This document shows positions 6,683 through 15,538 of a stretch of DNA of 23,775 bases, piece after piece. The stretch spans positions 1-23,775 of IMG/VR virus record IMGVR_UViG_3300034106_006613; one strand, 5' to 3'. The stretch is from a virus. The notes beneath the pieces were generated by a model, which made no database searches, was not told the DNA's origin, and was given only the letters and a program-made list of their open reading frames with translations. Position 1 is the first letter of the stretch, and each line of letters starts with the position of its first letter. The position numbers and the translations under genes were made by a program.

Positions 6683-8077
6683 CTACTCTATACACCTAAA
6701 AGAATATTTGGCTTGTCCACAATCATATATCTTAAATAGGTTATGATCATATCCACTATTGCCTGGAAATTTAAGTCTATGAAAAGTTTCAAAACCGTCT
6801 GTCCATCGAAAACTAGGATAAACATGAATATATTCAAATCCTAAACTAGCTAAATAATCTCCTTTACCATATCTACGATCTATAAAAGTAAAGATACTCT
6901 CTGGGTTATATTTTTTAATACTATATTTTAAAAGCTTACTAAAAGCTCCAGCCACACTATGCTCAAGAATATTGCAAAATCTACTAACTTCATAAACGTT
7001 TCCTTTGCTTCTTTTAACTCTTAAAGCAGCTACTATTCTATCATCTTTTTTCAATGCTAAAGTTTGTCCTCTTCCCTTACCCATTAAATGATTAGTTTCA
7101 AAATAATTGTCCGCAGTTTTATCATCTAAACTAACCAATTCACATTTTCGTGCAAAAATTCGTTTACATTTATTAAGCTTATTTAAGACCACACTTTTTA
7201 CAATTTTAAATTTATCTCTTAATTCATCTTCTCTAAAAAATAAACTATCATAACCACTTTGTTCATAACTTTGTTTTTTATTAATATGATAGTTTGGATC
7301 TATTTTTGCAGCATCGCTGTGCCAGTATAGTCCGTCTACCTCTATAAGTAGATTGTCTATTTTGAAATCAGCAATTTTTTTATTTATTCTAAATTGTGAT
7401 TCATAATTAATGTTGTGTTGTTGTAAAAATATCTCAAAATTTTTCTCTAATTTGGTTTTAAATGGTTCCATTTTTACAGCTTCTTCGAAGCCATACTGAT
7501 TTACCAATTTGCCAAATTGGGATCTAGAAAATCCTATTTCCCTAGCTATTTCGGGTCGAGTTTTGCCTTCATATATTTTAATAATCCCTTTATTTATTTT
7601 GGTTTGTTTCATTTTTTTTGCGGCTTCTTTGGCCGTATCTTCGTATTTCATAATATTATCCACACCATACCTATCTTGTATAGTAGCTTTTTGTTTATTT
7701 GAAATTTCTTTGACTTGCATAGGAAAAATATTTCCATATTTTAATAAATTTGTTTGCTTAGCCTGATTTTTAAATTCTTCTGATTGTAATCTATCTGTAT
7801 TGGTATCTCTAATTTTATCTCTAATCTCTTGTCTTTGAGCAGAATTTTTTACTCCATGAGTAACTAAACTAATTTCTTCTCTTTTTTTATATCTACATGC
7901 TGTATTAGCACAGGAATCTTTTTTGATAACATCTCTTTGTTTCATATAAAATTTATAGTTTTTAGTATTAGGTTCTCTACAATAATCACAAATAAAACAT
8001 ACTAATTTATTTGATCCTAAAGATAAAGATTCTGGTAAATAACCATATTTATCTAATGTTAACTCCGCATTTATCAT
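6683..8077 (-). CDS. Homing-endonuclease-like protein with PD-(D/E)xK (Vsr-like) nuclease core
   Basis: 464 aa. Residues 27-61 hold two Cys pairs (CFICDYC and C..TAC) of a likely zinc site. Residues 70-165 carry tandem 'HGVKNSAQRQEI', 'KYGNIFPMQVKEI' and 'RYGVDNIMKYEDT' units, a DNA-contact repeat found in phage homing enzymes. Residues 173-197 look like a helix-turn-helix ('TRPEIAREIGFSRSQFGKLV'). The nuclease core is 'IADFKIDNLLIEVDGLYWHSD', with Asp237, Glu246, Asp248 and His253 as likely active-site residues, as in Vsr/EDxHD enzymes such as I-Bth0305I. The C-terminal 150 residues ('RFCNI..HSVAGAFSKLLK', 'IFTFIDRRYGKGDYLASLGF', 'YDCGQAKYSF') are the domain often found after such nucleases. 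It is free-standing, has AAGGA upstream, and lies just past the capsid terminator. It probably spreads by cutting a related phage at this site. Confidence 0.8.
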   Translation of the reverse strand: MINAELTLDKYGYLPESLSLGSNKLVCFICDYCREPNTKNYKFYMKQRDVIKKDSCANTACRYKKREEISLVTHGVKNSAQRQEIRDKIRDTNTDRLQSEEFKNQAKQTNLLKYGNIFPMQVKEISNKQKATIQDRYGVDNIMKYEDTAKEAAKKMKQTKINKGIIKIYEGKTRPEIAREIGFSRSQFGKLVNQYGFEEAVKMEPFKTKLEKNFEIFLQQHNINYESQFRINKKIADFKIDNLLIEVDGLYWHSDAAKIDPNYHINKKQSYEQSGYDSLFFREDELRDKFKIVKSVVLNKLNKCKRIFARKCELVSLDDKTADNYFETNHLMGKGRGQTLALKKDDRIVAALRVKRSKGNVYEVSRFCNILEHSVAGAFSKLLKYSIKKYNPESIFTFIDRRYGKGDYLASLGFEYIHVYPSFRWTDGFETFHRLKFPGNSGYDHNLFKIYDCGQAKYSFRCIE

Positions 8078-8115
8078 ATCAAAATTCCTTATAAGTCAGA
8101 ACAAATCAAGCATAA

Positions 8116-8133
8116 TATCTTATTATAAAGATA
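8116..8133 (-). promoter_or_regulatory. Possible -10 box inside a 6-bp inverted repeat, before the nuclease gene
   Basis: On the minus strand TATCTT and AAGATA flank TATAAT, about 40 bp upstream of the endonuclease ATG. A -10 element framed by an inverted repeat could be a private, repressible promoter for this selfish gene. No good -35 box is seen, and the site touches the U-tract of the capsid terminator, so it may be chance. Confidence 0.25.
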
Positions 8134-8159
8134 AAAAGAGCCATCGTCAAGATGGCTCT
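8131..8159 (-). terminator. Rho-independent terminator after the major capsid gene
   Basis: A perfect 9-bp stem (AGAGCCATC / GATGGCTCT at 8137-8145 and 8151-8159) with a 5-nt loop. On the minus strand it is followed by TTTTTATCTTT. It lies 35 bp after the capsid stop codon and ends the head transcript, separating it from the endonuclease gene. Confidence 0.9.
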
Positions 8160-8193
8160 AGTTATTTGTTATAGCTATATTAAAATATAACTA

Positions 8194-9204
8194 TTATAGT
8201 GAACCTAATATAACACGACGATTATCTAGAACGGCAAATCCTTGTTCTTGCCATCCGTAATAACCGGCTCTCTTCTGACGATGAAGTGTTTCATCTTCGA
8301 AGATTTGAACAGCTTCTCTTACTGGCATAATAAAGCTGTCTCTCTTGCTAAGATCAAGACCAACAACAACTTCACTATCACCAGAAGGAAGTGTTCCGCT
8401 AAGAACATTGCTATAGAATAGCTGATATTCTTGGCCAACACCTAGTTCATCAAGATCATGAAGATTAACACCGAAAACACGATTGAGTGTTCCATCGGCA
8501 GCAGTGTAGATCTCACGACGAGTGATTTCGTCAACTTGGTCAAGATTCCAGTTGCGAATATCTTCCATAGCTTCTGGACTAACATAGAGGTCAGTCAATC
8601 TGCCACGGTTGTTACTAGCACTATTACCACCACCATTTCTACGCATTACTGTTTTCATCAAGCTTACCAATCTCTTGGTAAATTGATTAGCAGCAGCATC
8701 GCTGTCATAAACAACGATATTGCGATCAACAGCGGCTGCTAATAGAGTGTGCCAGCCGTCATCATTCATCTTCTTGACAAATGAACCTTCTAGAACCTCC
8801 ATAGCACGACCGACAACATCCCAACGAGCATCACGAGCATACTTTAAGAGATAATCGATGCTGGCACCGATGTCATAGGTTGGAACCATGACGTAATCGC
8901 TTTCAACATGACGCTCTGGAATATAGCCATGATTAGGAAGGGTATAAGCAACAAAGTCTTTTTCTGTTCCAGGAGCAAGGAAATCTAGTGGAAATTCAGG
9001 AGTAGCACCTTGTTGGAGCTGAATTGGCTCGAAGATACCATCTAGAATATCACCACTAAGAAGACCTTTTCTCAATGGAAGCTCAAGAGCTTTAGCAATT
9101 TCCGCATTTGCGGCTAAAGAAACCTCTCTATTTGCTGATCCGGATCTAACAAGAAGTTCTGTTAGTTCTGGAGTTGGCTGAAATTTTTCGGTATTAGCTG
9201 ACAT
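8194..9204 (-). CDS. Major capsid protein (HK97 fold likely)
   Basis: 336 aa. It is placed as expected after portal, protease/scaffold and decoration gene. Features include a helical N-arm (residues 1-60), 'ILDGIFEPIQLQQGATPEFPLDF' (E-loop region), 'YVMVPTYDIGASIDYLLKYARDARWDV' (spine helix region), 'LYVSPEAMEDIRNWN' and a C-terminal strand run 'GYYGWQEQGFAVLDNRRVILGSL', typical of phage capsid proteins of this length. Its AGGGAG ribosome site and a terminator directly after it fit a very highly expressed product. Base composition is more GC-balanced than the flanking fibre genes, as is common for abundant proteins. The N-arm has no clear cleavage site, so removal by the protease cannot be shown here. 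Confidence 0.88.
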   Translation of the reverse strand: MSANTEKFQPTPELTELLVRSGSANREVSLAANAEIAKALELPLRKGLLSGDILDGIFEPIQLQQGATPEFPLDFLAPGTEKDFVAYTLPNHGYIPERHVESDYVMVPTYDIGASIDYLLKYARDARWDVVGRAMEVLEGSFVKKMNDDGWHTLLAAAVDRNIVVYDSDAAANQFTKRLVSLMKTVMRRNGGGNSASNNRGRLTDLYVSPEAMEDIRNWNLDQVDEITRREIYTAADGTLNRVFGVNLHDLDELGVGQEYQLFYSNVLSGTLPSGDSEVVVGLDLSKRDSFIMPVREAVQIFEDETLHRQKRAGYYGWQEQGFAVLDNRRVILGSL

Positions 9205-9226
9205 TTTTTTCTCCCTGTGATGAAAA

Positions 9227-9685
9227 TTATAGATTTACTGATACTTTGGCGTAACCATCGGCATCTTTGGCGCTCAAAAATTGACCAATTTTAACAGCAT
9301 TGGTTGAACTTGTACCGATCAAACCACTTGCTCCAACATAAGCGTCAACTCCAGCCGCTGGAGTAGCGCCAGTAACAATTCTATTTGTTGTTACTTGACC
9401 TTGACGAAGAAGAGTGACTTTGCCACCTTTTTGCATCTCGTCACGATACCAATTGATATGTTGACGAGTAAGATCAAGATCAACAACGTCATTTAGTAGT
9501 ACGCCGACAGGTTTGGCACCAGAAGCGACGGCAGCATACTCTACGACAGCATTAGCGTCGTCCATGCTAACACCAACACCACTAGTAGCTGTTACGACAC
9601 TTACCACTCCGCCTCTTTCAGCTACGGTATTCATGAAGAATGAAACGTCTGTTTGTAATTCAATTCTATCTGGTTTAAGAGCCAT
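9227..9685 (-). CDS. Probable head decoration (capsid-stabilising) protein
   Basis: 152 aa, rich in Ala, Val and Gly, with few aromatics. Recognition rests on position (between scaffold and major capsid, 22 bp before the latter), size and composition. Segments such as 'YAAVASGAKPVGVLLNDVVDLDLT', 'GGKVTLLRQGQVTTNRI' and 'AGVDAYVGASGLIGTSSTNAVKIGQFLSAKDADGYAKVSVNL' resemble the beta-barrel head proteins of many phages, where 'G.V.....G...DG...V.L' is common at the C-terminus. A strong AGGGAG site like that of the capsid gene suggests a similar high copy number. A minor capsid role or a vertex protein is possible. Confidence 0.65.
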   Translation of the reverse strand: MALKPDRIELQTDVSFFMNTVAERGGVVSVVTATSGVGVSMDDANAVVEYAAVASGAKPVGVLLNDVVDLDLTRQHINWYRDEMQKGGKVTLLRQGQVTTNRIVTGATPAAGVDAYVGASGLIGTSSTNAVKIGQFLSAKDADGYAKVSVNL

Positions 9686-9703
9686 TGTATTTTCTCCCTG
9701 TAA

Positions 9704-10414
9704 TTATAGTTTTTTACCTAGTCTACTCGAAACAAAATCTATTAGAGCGGCGCGTGTGGTTTCCACAGCATCTTCTGTTTCTCCACCTACACCAAGATTA
9801 ACACTTGCTTCAACTTCAGCTGTTTCCAGAACTTCTGGATCAGTTGATTCTGTAGAAGCTTTTTTCTTCATCATCATTGCTTCTTCATCTTCAACCATTT
9901 TTTCCTCTTCTTTTTTCATAGGAGGTTTTTTGGCAGCGATAAGAGCGGCGATGGTGTCAAAAGCATCATCATCCAAATGTTCAAATTTATCTACTGTGGC
10001 GGAGGCCACTTCTGATTCAATTCCATTTTCGATGAGTGCGGCCATTCTTTTCATTTTCTTTTCGGCCTTCATCATCTTTTCTTCTTTATCTTTATAAGCA
10101 GCGATAGTCTCAAGAGCACTATCTAGTTCTGCTTTCATTTTTTTCATTTCTTCTTCTTTATCTTCCATATCTTTTTGCATTTTTTTAGCAGCTTCTTCTT
10201 TTTCGAGTCTTAAAGCTTCGATTTCTGCTCTTGTTTGAGTAAGAGCTTCTTCACTAGCTTTAACAGTTTCGGATAGTTCTTGAATTTTGGTTTCAGCAGC
10301 ACTGACTGAGGCGTAGGCTTCTCTAACAGCAGTATTGCAATCTACTGATGCTACTGTGTTTGTTAATGTCTGAATGCTGCTTTTGATATCTACAATTTCG
10401 TTTTCTAGATTCAT
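9704..10414 (-). CDS. Possible nested scaffold protein (internal start)
   Basis: The ATG at 10414 lies in frame within the protease-scaffold gene exactly where the protease domain ends and the coiled coil begins. GGAG stands 9 nt upstream of it. The product, 236 aa starting 'MNLENEIVDIKSSIQ', would be scaffold without protease, as with lambda Nu3 inside gene C. The sequence shows the site and the domain boundary; use of the start is inferred. Confidence 0.45.
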   Translation of the reverse strand: MNLENEIVDIKSSIQTLTNTVASVDCNTAVREAYASVSAAETKIQELSETVKASEEALTQTRAEIEALRLEKEEAAKKMQKDMEDKEEEMKKMKAELDSALETIAAYKDKEEKMMKAEKKMKRMAALIENGIESEVASATVDKFEHLDDDAFDTIAALIAAKKPPMKKEEEKMVEDEEAMMMKKKASTESTDPEVLETAEVEASVNLGVGGETEDAVETTRAALIDFVSSRLGKKL

Positions 10415-11236
10415 TGTAATATTCTCCACTTCTTGTTTAGGATCGATATTAGATACACCTGATGTTGCCAAAATTAGTTTTTTTTCTGAATCATCAATAT
10501 CATTTTTAGTAAAAATAATACTTTCTGGATTAGCAGGCTTGTCAACAAAACCTTTACCTGAAAAGGTTATATTTCGTAAAACTCTACCAATTTTGTATTG
10601 TTGATGTTCTCCTCTTCCACCATAAGCTCTTAAATGTTTTGTTAAATAAGCTGTTTGTTCATTACGAGCTAAAATTTTATATTCTCCAGTTTCTTTATTT
10701 AATAACCCATAATCAAAGCCTTTAAATAAACATTCCATACTAACATATTTTTGACCGTTTTCAATTTCACTAATGAGTTTTTCAGCCCTTTCTCTTAGTT
10801 CTGGCTTAGAAAACGCTCTATAAATAACGGATCCTGTTAAAATATGAAATTTTTCTGGAAGTTCTTCTGATGTGGTACTATCGCTAATAAGTTGTCCATC
10901 TGTATTAATTGGCCAATTAGATGTTATATGGCCTATTATCAAACTTTCATCATGTTCTAAATTAGTTGGTTTATCTTCTGGAGTATTTCTGGCTGCCCAA
11001 ATTTCTTGCTTATCAAAAATATCATCATTTTTATTCCAGTTAGATGTGACTAGAATAGATTGAAGATAATATAAATCTTGATCTTCTAATGAGGCTAATG
11101 ATTTAATATTTTGTAAATTGTGTCTAGCTAGAGCTTTATCAATACACGGCTCAGCTAAACTTGCATAACTAATACTGTTAGCTTTTTCAATTGCTGTAGC
11201 TATACCATCTAAATATTCTTGGTGATAAATATGCAT
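9704..11236 (-). CDS. Prohead maturation protease fused to scaffold
   Basis: 510 aa from the preferred start. The first ~245 residues are a prohead-protease-like domain: 'TNLEHDESLIIGHI' with a candidate catalytic His, 'KYVSMECLF' with a candidate Ser, and 'ITFSGKGFVDKPANP' near the end, the usual order in this family. Residues ~275-400 are a charged coiled coil (runs of E, K, A and M), the scaffold that sets the shell and is later degraded. Acidic/Met-rich linkers and a short C-terminal helix 'TTRAALIDFVSSRLGKK', probably for capsid binding, follow. The ATG at 11248 overlaps the portal stop, but a second ATG at 11236 has GGAG 6 nt before it and is the better start. A further in-frame start at 10414 may give scaffold alone. 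Confidence 0.8.
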   Translation of the reverse strand: MHIYHQEYLDGIATAIEKANSISYASLAEPCIDKALARHNLQNIKSLASLEDQDLYYLQSILVTSNWNKNDDIFDKQEIWAARNTPEDKPTNLEHDESLIIGHITSNWPINTDGQLISDSTTSEELPEKFHILTGSVIYRAFSKPELRERAEKLISEIENGQKYVSMECLFKGFDYGLLNKETGEYKILARNEQTAYLTKHLRAYGGRGEHQQYKIGRVLRNITFSGKGFVDKPANPESIIFTKNDIDDSEKKLILATSGVSNIDPKQEVENITMNLENEIVDIKSSIQTLTNTVASVDCNTAVREAYASVSAAETKIQELSETVKASEEALTQTRAEIEALRLEKEEAAKKMQKDMEDKEEEMKKMKAELDSALETIAAYKDKEEKMMKAEKKMKRMAALIENGIESEVASATVDKFEHLDDDAFDTIAALIAAKKPPMKKEEEKMVEDEEAMMMKKKASTESTDPEVLETAEVEASVNLGVGGETEDAVETTRAALIDFVSSRLGKKL

Positions 11237-11247
11237 AATAATCTCCA

Positions 11248-13452
11248 TTAGTTATTGTTATTATACACCAATAAATAGAATGATGATTTAGCCTGTTTAT
11301 AGTCTTCAGCTAATAAAGAATCATTAAGTGAATTTGATATATTTTTTAAATATTGTTGATAAAATTTATATAGCTCTAAATTATAAATATCATTAACAGA
11401 AGCCGCTGCTACGACCACAGATTCTTCATCTATTTTTGAAAAAGGTTTTATGCAGAATAGTATTTTTGTTTTTGTCTCTTCTAACTCTTTATATTCTTGG
11501 GCGGTTAGGCTTCTTACATTTTTTTTATTATAAAAATCTAATAAAATTGGATTCATTATTTCATTAATTTTATCTTGTGTTTTGTTAGCCCATATAAGTA
11601 AACTTGCTCCTGTCTGTGGGGCGAATTCTTTTTGTTTTCGTGGTTTTTGATCCTTTGAAGTTTTTGGTCTTCCTTGTCCTGGTACTCCCGGCAGCGATTC
11701 TGGAGAATCGCTTGCCAACGGGGTTGGTTTACTAGGTTTCATCTGTTGTTGTAGTTCTAGTGGACTTGATTCACCTTTTTTCTTTTTCTCTAATTCTAAT
11801 CCAACTTCACTAGGCGCTACTGTACCAGATTGTAAAATAATTTTTTTAAGAGATAATTCTGGAGTTGGGTCATGCCATGGGCCAGCTTTTTTAACCATTC
11901 GATCTCCGTTTCTTTCTCTATATTCTCTATTTAGTCTGACTTTCTCTATATCTGGATCTAAACCAAATCTAGTTTGTATATGTTCATCGCTGATAATATT
12001 TCTATCTGCTAATTGAACTAGCAGTGCTTTTTCAGAATCCTCATTACTAAGATCCATTCTATCAAACTCTACCTTAGCAGGATATTTAAATCCCATAGCT
12101 TTTTGAATTAGTGCTATTTCTTGCTCCCAGAAACTAACTAAAACATCTCGTCCGTATTGAAGTCTTTGAGTTAAAGTTTTGAGACTTATGAAATTATTAG
12201 TTGTTCCCGCTGCTCCGTAAGTACCAGTAAGAGTAGGAGGAATACCTAATCCTGCATAAATACTATTTAAATGAGGAGTATACTTTCCTTCTCCTAAGAA
12301 TTGATGAACATTAGTATTGCTTTCTATTAATTCGAGATCAGGCCCCCAGATCAAATCCATAGTGCCTCCACCAACATTATTTCCTAATATGCTAGCTAAT
12401 TTAGCTGTTGCTGCTTTTGTAGGAGCTATCTTGTGTTCTAGACTTCCTAATTTAAAAATTCGTATATTACTTATAGCTCCATCAAGAGCTGCCATATCTG
12501 CTAATTTAAGCTTCTCATAAACTGTAATATCATCCATAATAGCATATATCATAGGATATGCCCAAGCCTGCCAATCATCTTTTTTATAATGAAAAACAAG
12601 AGTCTTATTAGGATCCAACGGATAATTCTTTTTAGTTTTAGCTGCTTCTACGATTTGTTCTGGTAATTGACTAACTATATTTTTTTCAGCTTCTGTTTTG
12701 GGACTATTAATAATTTTTCTTAACATAGGAGGAACTTGTAACTCATACGTTTTATTATCTACGAAGGAAGATAAAGATCCCGCACTAACATCAACAAATA
12801 CTGGATCAATAAAAGTATACTTCCAAGGAATTTCTCTTTTTTCTATATCTGCTATAGGAAAATCAGTAATTATAGAATCACTAGCTCCTAATGATTGATA
12901 TAATTTATCTGCTACTTTTAAACTAATTTTAGCTGTTCTTCTATCTACTACTATATTACCACTTTTATATAGATTATTTAAAAATCTTTCACTACGATCT
13001 TTACCATTAATTTTTTTAAACCATTGACGATAAAATCTTTCTATTCTTTTATTTCTATGTACTAGTCTTATTCCTTGACTAGCAAAATCTCCCATGAGAT
13101 CAATAACGTTTTTGACCAAACCTACTCTTTGATAAATATCATCCGCTCTTCTTAGTATCGCTTTAACTTTGTTTGGAGGAGCTTCTTCTGGTCTAAAATT
13201 GTAATAATCGCTTTTAGTTAATCCTGGGCGACCTCCAGTAGGACCATCTAGATTAGAAAAATCATGATAATATCTACGACCACTACCGGCGGCGGTTGCT
13301 TTATCTATTAATGTATATTCATCCAAAGAGGATGCTGTAGATTTTAAAGCCTCTTTTTTAGATTCTAAATCATCTCCCCACGTAACATAAGCATCTTCTG
13401 GTATAGTATTGACATTATCAACAATATCTGCTTTTGTTTTATGTTTGGCCAT
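11248..13452 (-). CDS. Portal protein
   Basis: 734 aa. It forms the dodecameric DNA gate at one capsid vertex. The N-terminal part 'YYHDFSNLDG', 'DDIYQRVGLVKNVIDLMGDFA' and 'FYRQWFKKI' and the wing/clip region 'AWAYPMIYAIMDDITVYEKLKLADMAALDGAI' match the usual portal pattern. Later, 'LNSIYAGLGIPPTLTGTYGAAGTTNNFISLKTLTQRL' is the hallmark 'lG.pp......G....' loop followed by the long helix. Residues ~520-620 are a Pro/Lys/Gln-rich linker and the last ~110 residues a helical extension that many portals lack; it may contact the packaged DNA or the next head protein. It lies between large terminase and protease, and its TAA overlaps the first ATG of the protease gene. A TATAAT-like box about 36 bp upstream (13488-13493, minus) could add transcription here. 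Confidence 0.88.
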   Translation of the reverse strand: MAKHKTKADIVDNVNTIPEDAYVTWGDDLESKKEALKSTASSLDEYTLIDKATAAGSGRRYYHDFSNLDGPTGGRPGLTKSDYYNFRPEEAPPNKVKAILRRADDIYQRVGLVKNVIDLMGDFASQGIRLVHRNKRIERFYRQWFKKINGKDRSERFLNNLYKSGNIVVDRRTAKISLKVADKLYQSLGASDSIITDFPIADIEKREIPWKYTFIDPVFVDVSAGSLSSFVDNKTYELQVPPMLRKIINSPKTEAEKNIVSQLPEQIVEAAKTKKNYPLDPNKTLVFHYKKDDWQAWAYPMIYAIMDDITVYEKLKLADMAALDGAISNIRIFKLGSLEHKIAPTKAATAKLASILGNNVGGGTMDLIWGPDLELIESNTNVHQFLGEGKYTPHLNSIYAGLGIPPTLTGTYGAAGTTNNFISLKTLTQRLQYGRDVLVSFWEQEIALIQKAMGFKYPAKVEFDRMDLSNEDSEKALLVQLADRNIISDEHIQTRFGLDPDIEKVRLNREYRERNGDRMVKKAGPWHDPTPELSLKKIILQSGTVAPSEVGLELEKKKKGESSPLELQQQMKPSKPTPLASDSPESLPGVPGQGRPKTSKDQKPRKQKEFAPQTGASLLIWANKTQDKINEIMNPILLDFYNKKNVRSLTAQEYKELEETKTKILFCIKPFSKIDEESVVVAAASVNDIYNLELYKFYQQYLKNISNSLNDSLLAEDYKQAKSSFYLLVYNNNN

Positions 13453-13509
13453 ATTAATTAATAGTATTGGAGTAGTATTGTAAAAGAATTATAGTATTAA
13501 AATACACAA

Positions 13510-15537
13510 TTATCTATAAATTCCGGTATAAATATCATCATTAGCCATATTAACAAACCACTCAGGTCCTTTATACAATTTTTGATCATTATTATTTACT
13601 GCATCACGAGCATCAGATCCTATAATATCATATTCAATTGGTTTTAGTGATCGAGCAATGCTTCTTGCTATCATATTAGCTATTAATAAAGAACTATATC
13701 TATCTTTTCGCAATTTGCCTTTTCTATGTCCTGATCCTTTAGTATCTGGAGTATCCCATCTGTCTCTTGCATTTGCACTATTACTGGTTTGACTCATAAC
13801 TATAGTGGTTAATTCATTCTTAAGTTCTTCTATTTCTAAAATACATTCACTTAAGCTGTCATATAAAGGATTTAAATCTGATTCTAATATATTTTTACCT
13901 TCCATTTCCATTGCTAATCCTAGAGTTAAATTATCAAATCTAGGGAATAGTAATACTTTATCTTCAAAATCTTTTCTCATTCCATGATTAGCTTGTGCTG
14001 TCCATTCGGCTTTGGCGAACTGTATTAATTCTAGAATATGCAATCCTTGCTGAGAATCAGTATCCTTAGATTTGTCATAATCTATAATTGGCCAAATTAA
14101 TTGTTCTCCTGGTTCTACTTTTGAAGGATCATGCAAAGCTTCTTCTATAGCAACTCCTCCTCCCTGAGCATCCATTCCTATCCTGATAGGAGTAAAAGTT
14201 TTCATTAAATTTCTAATTTTTCTAACACAAAAACCATAGAAATCATGCTCGTTAATTAATCCAGTTTTTTGTCTTTCTTTAAAATTAGAACGATTAGTAG
14301 TCCAGCAATAAACTATTCTTGAGTGAGATTGATTAACCTCTAATATTACAATACTAAAATTATCTTGTTCACTAGCCGGATCTATTCCATAGATGTATTG
14401 CTTATTTGGATCTCCTTTAATTGTGGCATCAAAATTTATTTGCTCATTGTTTATCACGATAGGATTATTAGAAATAACACAACTCTCAATTAAACTTCTA
14501 CGAAAAAAACCTTCGCTATCTTTAACGAAAGTTGCTCCATATTCCATATTATATATGCCTGCATGAATAGTGGCTTTAGCTCGACTAACTTGCTTATCAT
14601 CCATAAAACCTTTTGGAATTAATTCATAGGGAATACGTATAATGCTGTAGTCTTTCCAATTAAAATTAGGAGGAATTTCTCCTTTAAAAACTTCATTTAA
14701 TATTCTTTCATCTCCTTTGCTTTCTATAATACTTTTATATCTTTTCCAATAGCTAGCAAAATGTTTAAAATCATAATCTGCTGTACCGCTAATAACAGCC
14801 TGATTACCCATTTTTTTATTTAGTGTGTCAAGCTCATTATTCCAAACTCCAGCATCTATCATAGCTTGTCTTTTAGCCGCTTCTTTTACATTAGAAATAG
14901 GACTAGCACTAACAGCTGCGAATCCAGAAACCACTGTTTCATAAATATCTGGACTAATACTAGAAAATTCGTCTGCTAAAATAATATGCGCTCTAAGACC
15001 TCTAATTTTTTCACCAGTACCCATAGGAATAGCAATAGCCCAGCTATCTCCTAATCTCATTGTGCATCTATCTACATCTCTTCTAGGACCGTCTTCATTT
15101 CCACTAAAGATACTGCGTAAAATAGGACTATTACGCCACATAGTTTCCATATATTCAAAAATAATTTTACTTTGTCTAAAAGCTGAACCAACAATAACAA
15201 CCTTGGTTCCCGGATAAAAAGAACATTTAAGTATAGCATATAATGCTAAACTAAAACTTTTACTAAAACCGCGACTACCTATAAGCATTGGAAAAGGAGT
15301 ATTCCATATCTCTTGTAAAACTGCTATTTGTATGGGATGTAATTCAATATTAAATAAAATTTTACATGTACTACCTAAATACCTTGGATTTCTTAGCACT
15401 TTAATAAGATGTAAATCTGGATTTTCTATTTCTTTTTCATTTCTATGAATCATGGGGTTATGAGTCAAAACAAGTTCAGATAAATCCCCTAACCCTAACC
15501 ATGCATCATCAAAAGGCGTAAGTATTTTTGTATCCAT
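13510..15537 (-). CDS. terL: Terminase large subunit
   Basis: 675 aa, the DNA-packaging motor and nuclease. The ATPase domain has a Walker A-like 'GSRGFSKSF' (residues 87-95, with Arg89 and Lys93) and a Walker B 'IILADEF' with Asp189 and Glu190. The RNase H-like nuclease shows Asp386 in 'YIYGIDPASE', Asp456 in 'IRIGMDAQGGG' and a probable third Asp612 in 'LRKDRYSSLLIANM'. A conserved 'GTADYDFKHFASYWKRY' lies between the domains. All key residues are present and the length is normal to slightly long. It begins just after the ERCC4-type nuclease gene (1 nt gap) and precedes portal by 57 bp, the standard packaging-to-head order. Confidence 0.95.
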   Translation of the reverse strand: MDTKILTPFDDAWLGLGDLSELVLTHNPMIHRNEKEIENPDLHLIKVLRNPRYLGSTCKILFNIELHPIQIAVLQEIWNTPFPMLIGSRGFSKSFSLALYAILKCSFYPGTKVVIVGSAFRQSKIIFEYMETMWRNSPILRSIFSGNEDGPRRDVDRCTMRLGDSWAIAIPMGTGEKIRGLRAHIILADEFSSISPDIYETVVSGFAAVSASPISNVKEAAKRQAMIDAGVWNNELDTLNKKMGNQAVISGTADYDFKHFASYWKRYKSIIESKGDERILNEVFKGEIPPNFNWKDYSIIRIPYELIPKGFMDDKQVSRAKATIHAGIYNMEYGATFVKDSEGFFRRSLIESCVISNNPIVINNEQINFDATIKGDPNKQYIYGIDPASEQDNFSIVILEVNQSHSRIVYCWTTNRSNFKERQKTGLINEHDFYGFCVRKIRNLMKTFTPIRIGMDAQGGGVAIEEALHDPSKVEPGEQLIWPIIDYDKSKDTDSQQGLHILELIQFAKAEWTAQANHGMRKDFEDKVLLFPRFDNLTLGLAMEMEGKNILESDLNPLYDSLSECILEIEELKNELTTIVMSQTSNSANARDRWDTPDTKGSGHRKGKLRKDRYSSLLIANMIARSIARSLKPIEYDIIGSDARDAVNNNDQKLYKGPEWFVNMANDDIYTGIYR

Positions 15538-15538
15538 A

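Noticed and set aside
6664-6690. AGTAG/CTACT hairpin at the end of the homing nuclease gene
   Set aside because: The stem is 5 bp with an 8-nt loop and overlaps the stop codon; too weak to call a terminator.
7509-7766. Plus-strand hydrophobic frame opposite the homing nuclease
   Set aside because: The hydrophobic run is the reverse of K/E/Q-rich codons in a real gene; there is no promoter or ribosome site.
9513-10097. Long plus-strand open frame opposite the decoration and scaffold genes
   Set aside because: It is antisense to two well-supported genes, Ser-rich and of low complexity as expected for the reverse of E/K/A-rich coding, and has no ribosome site.
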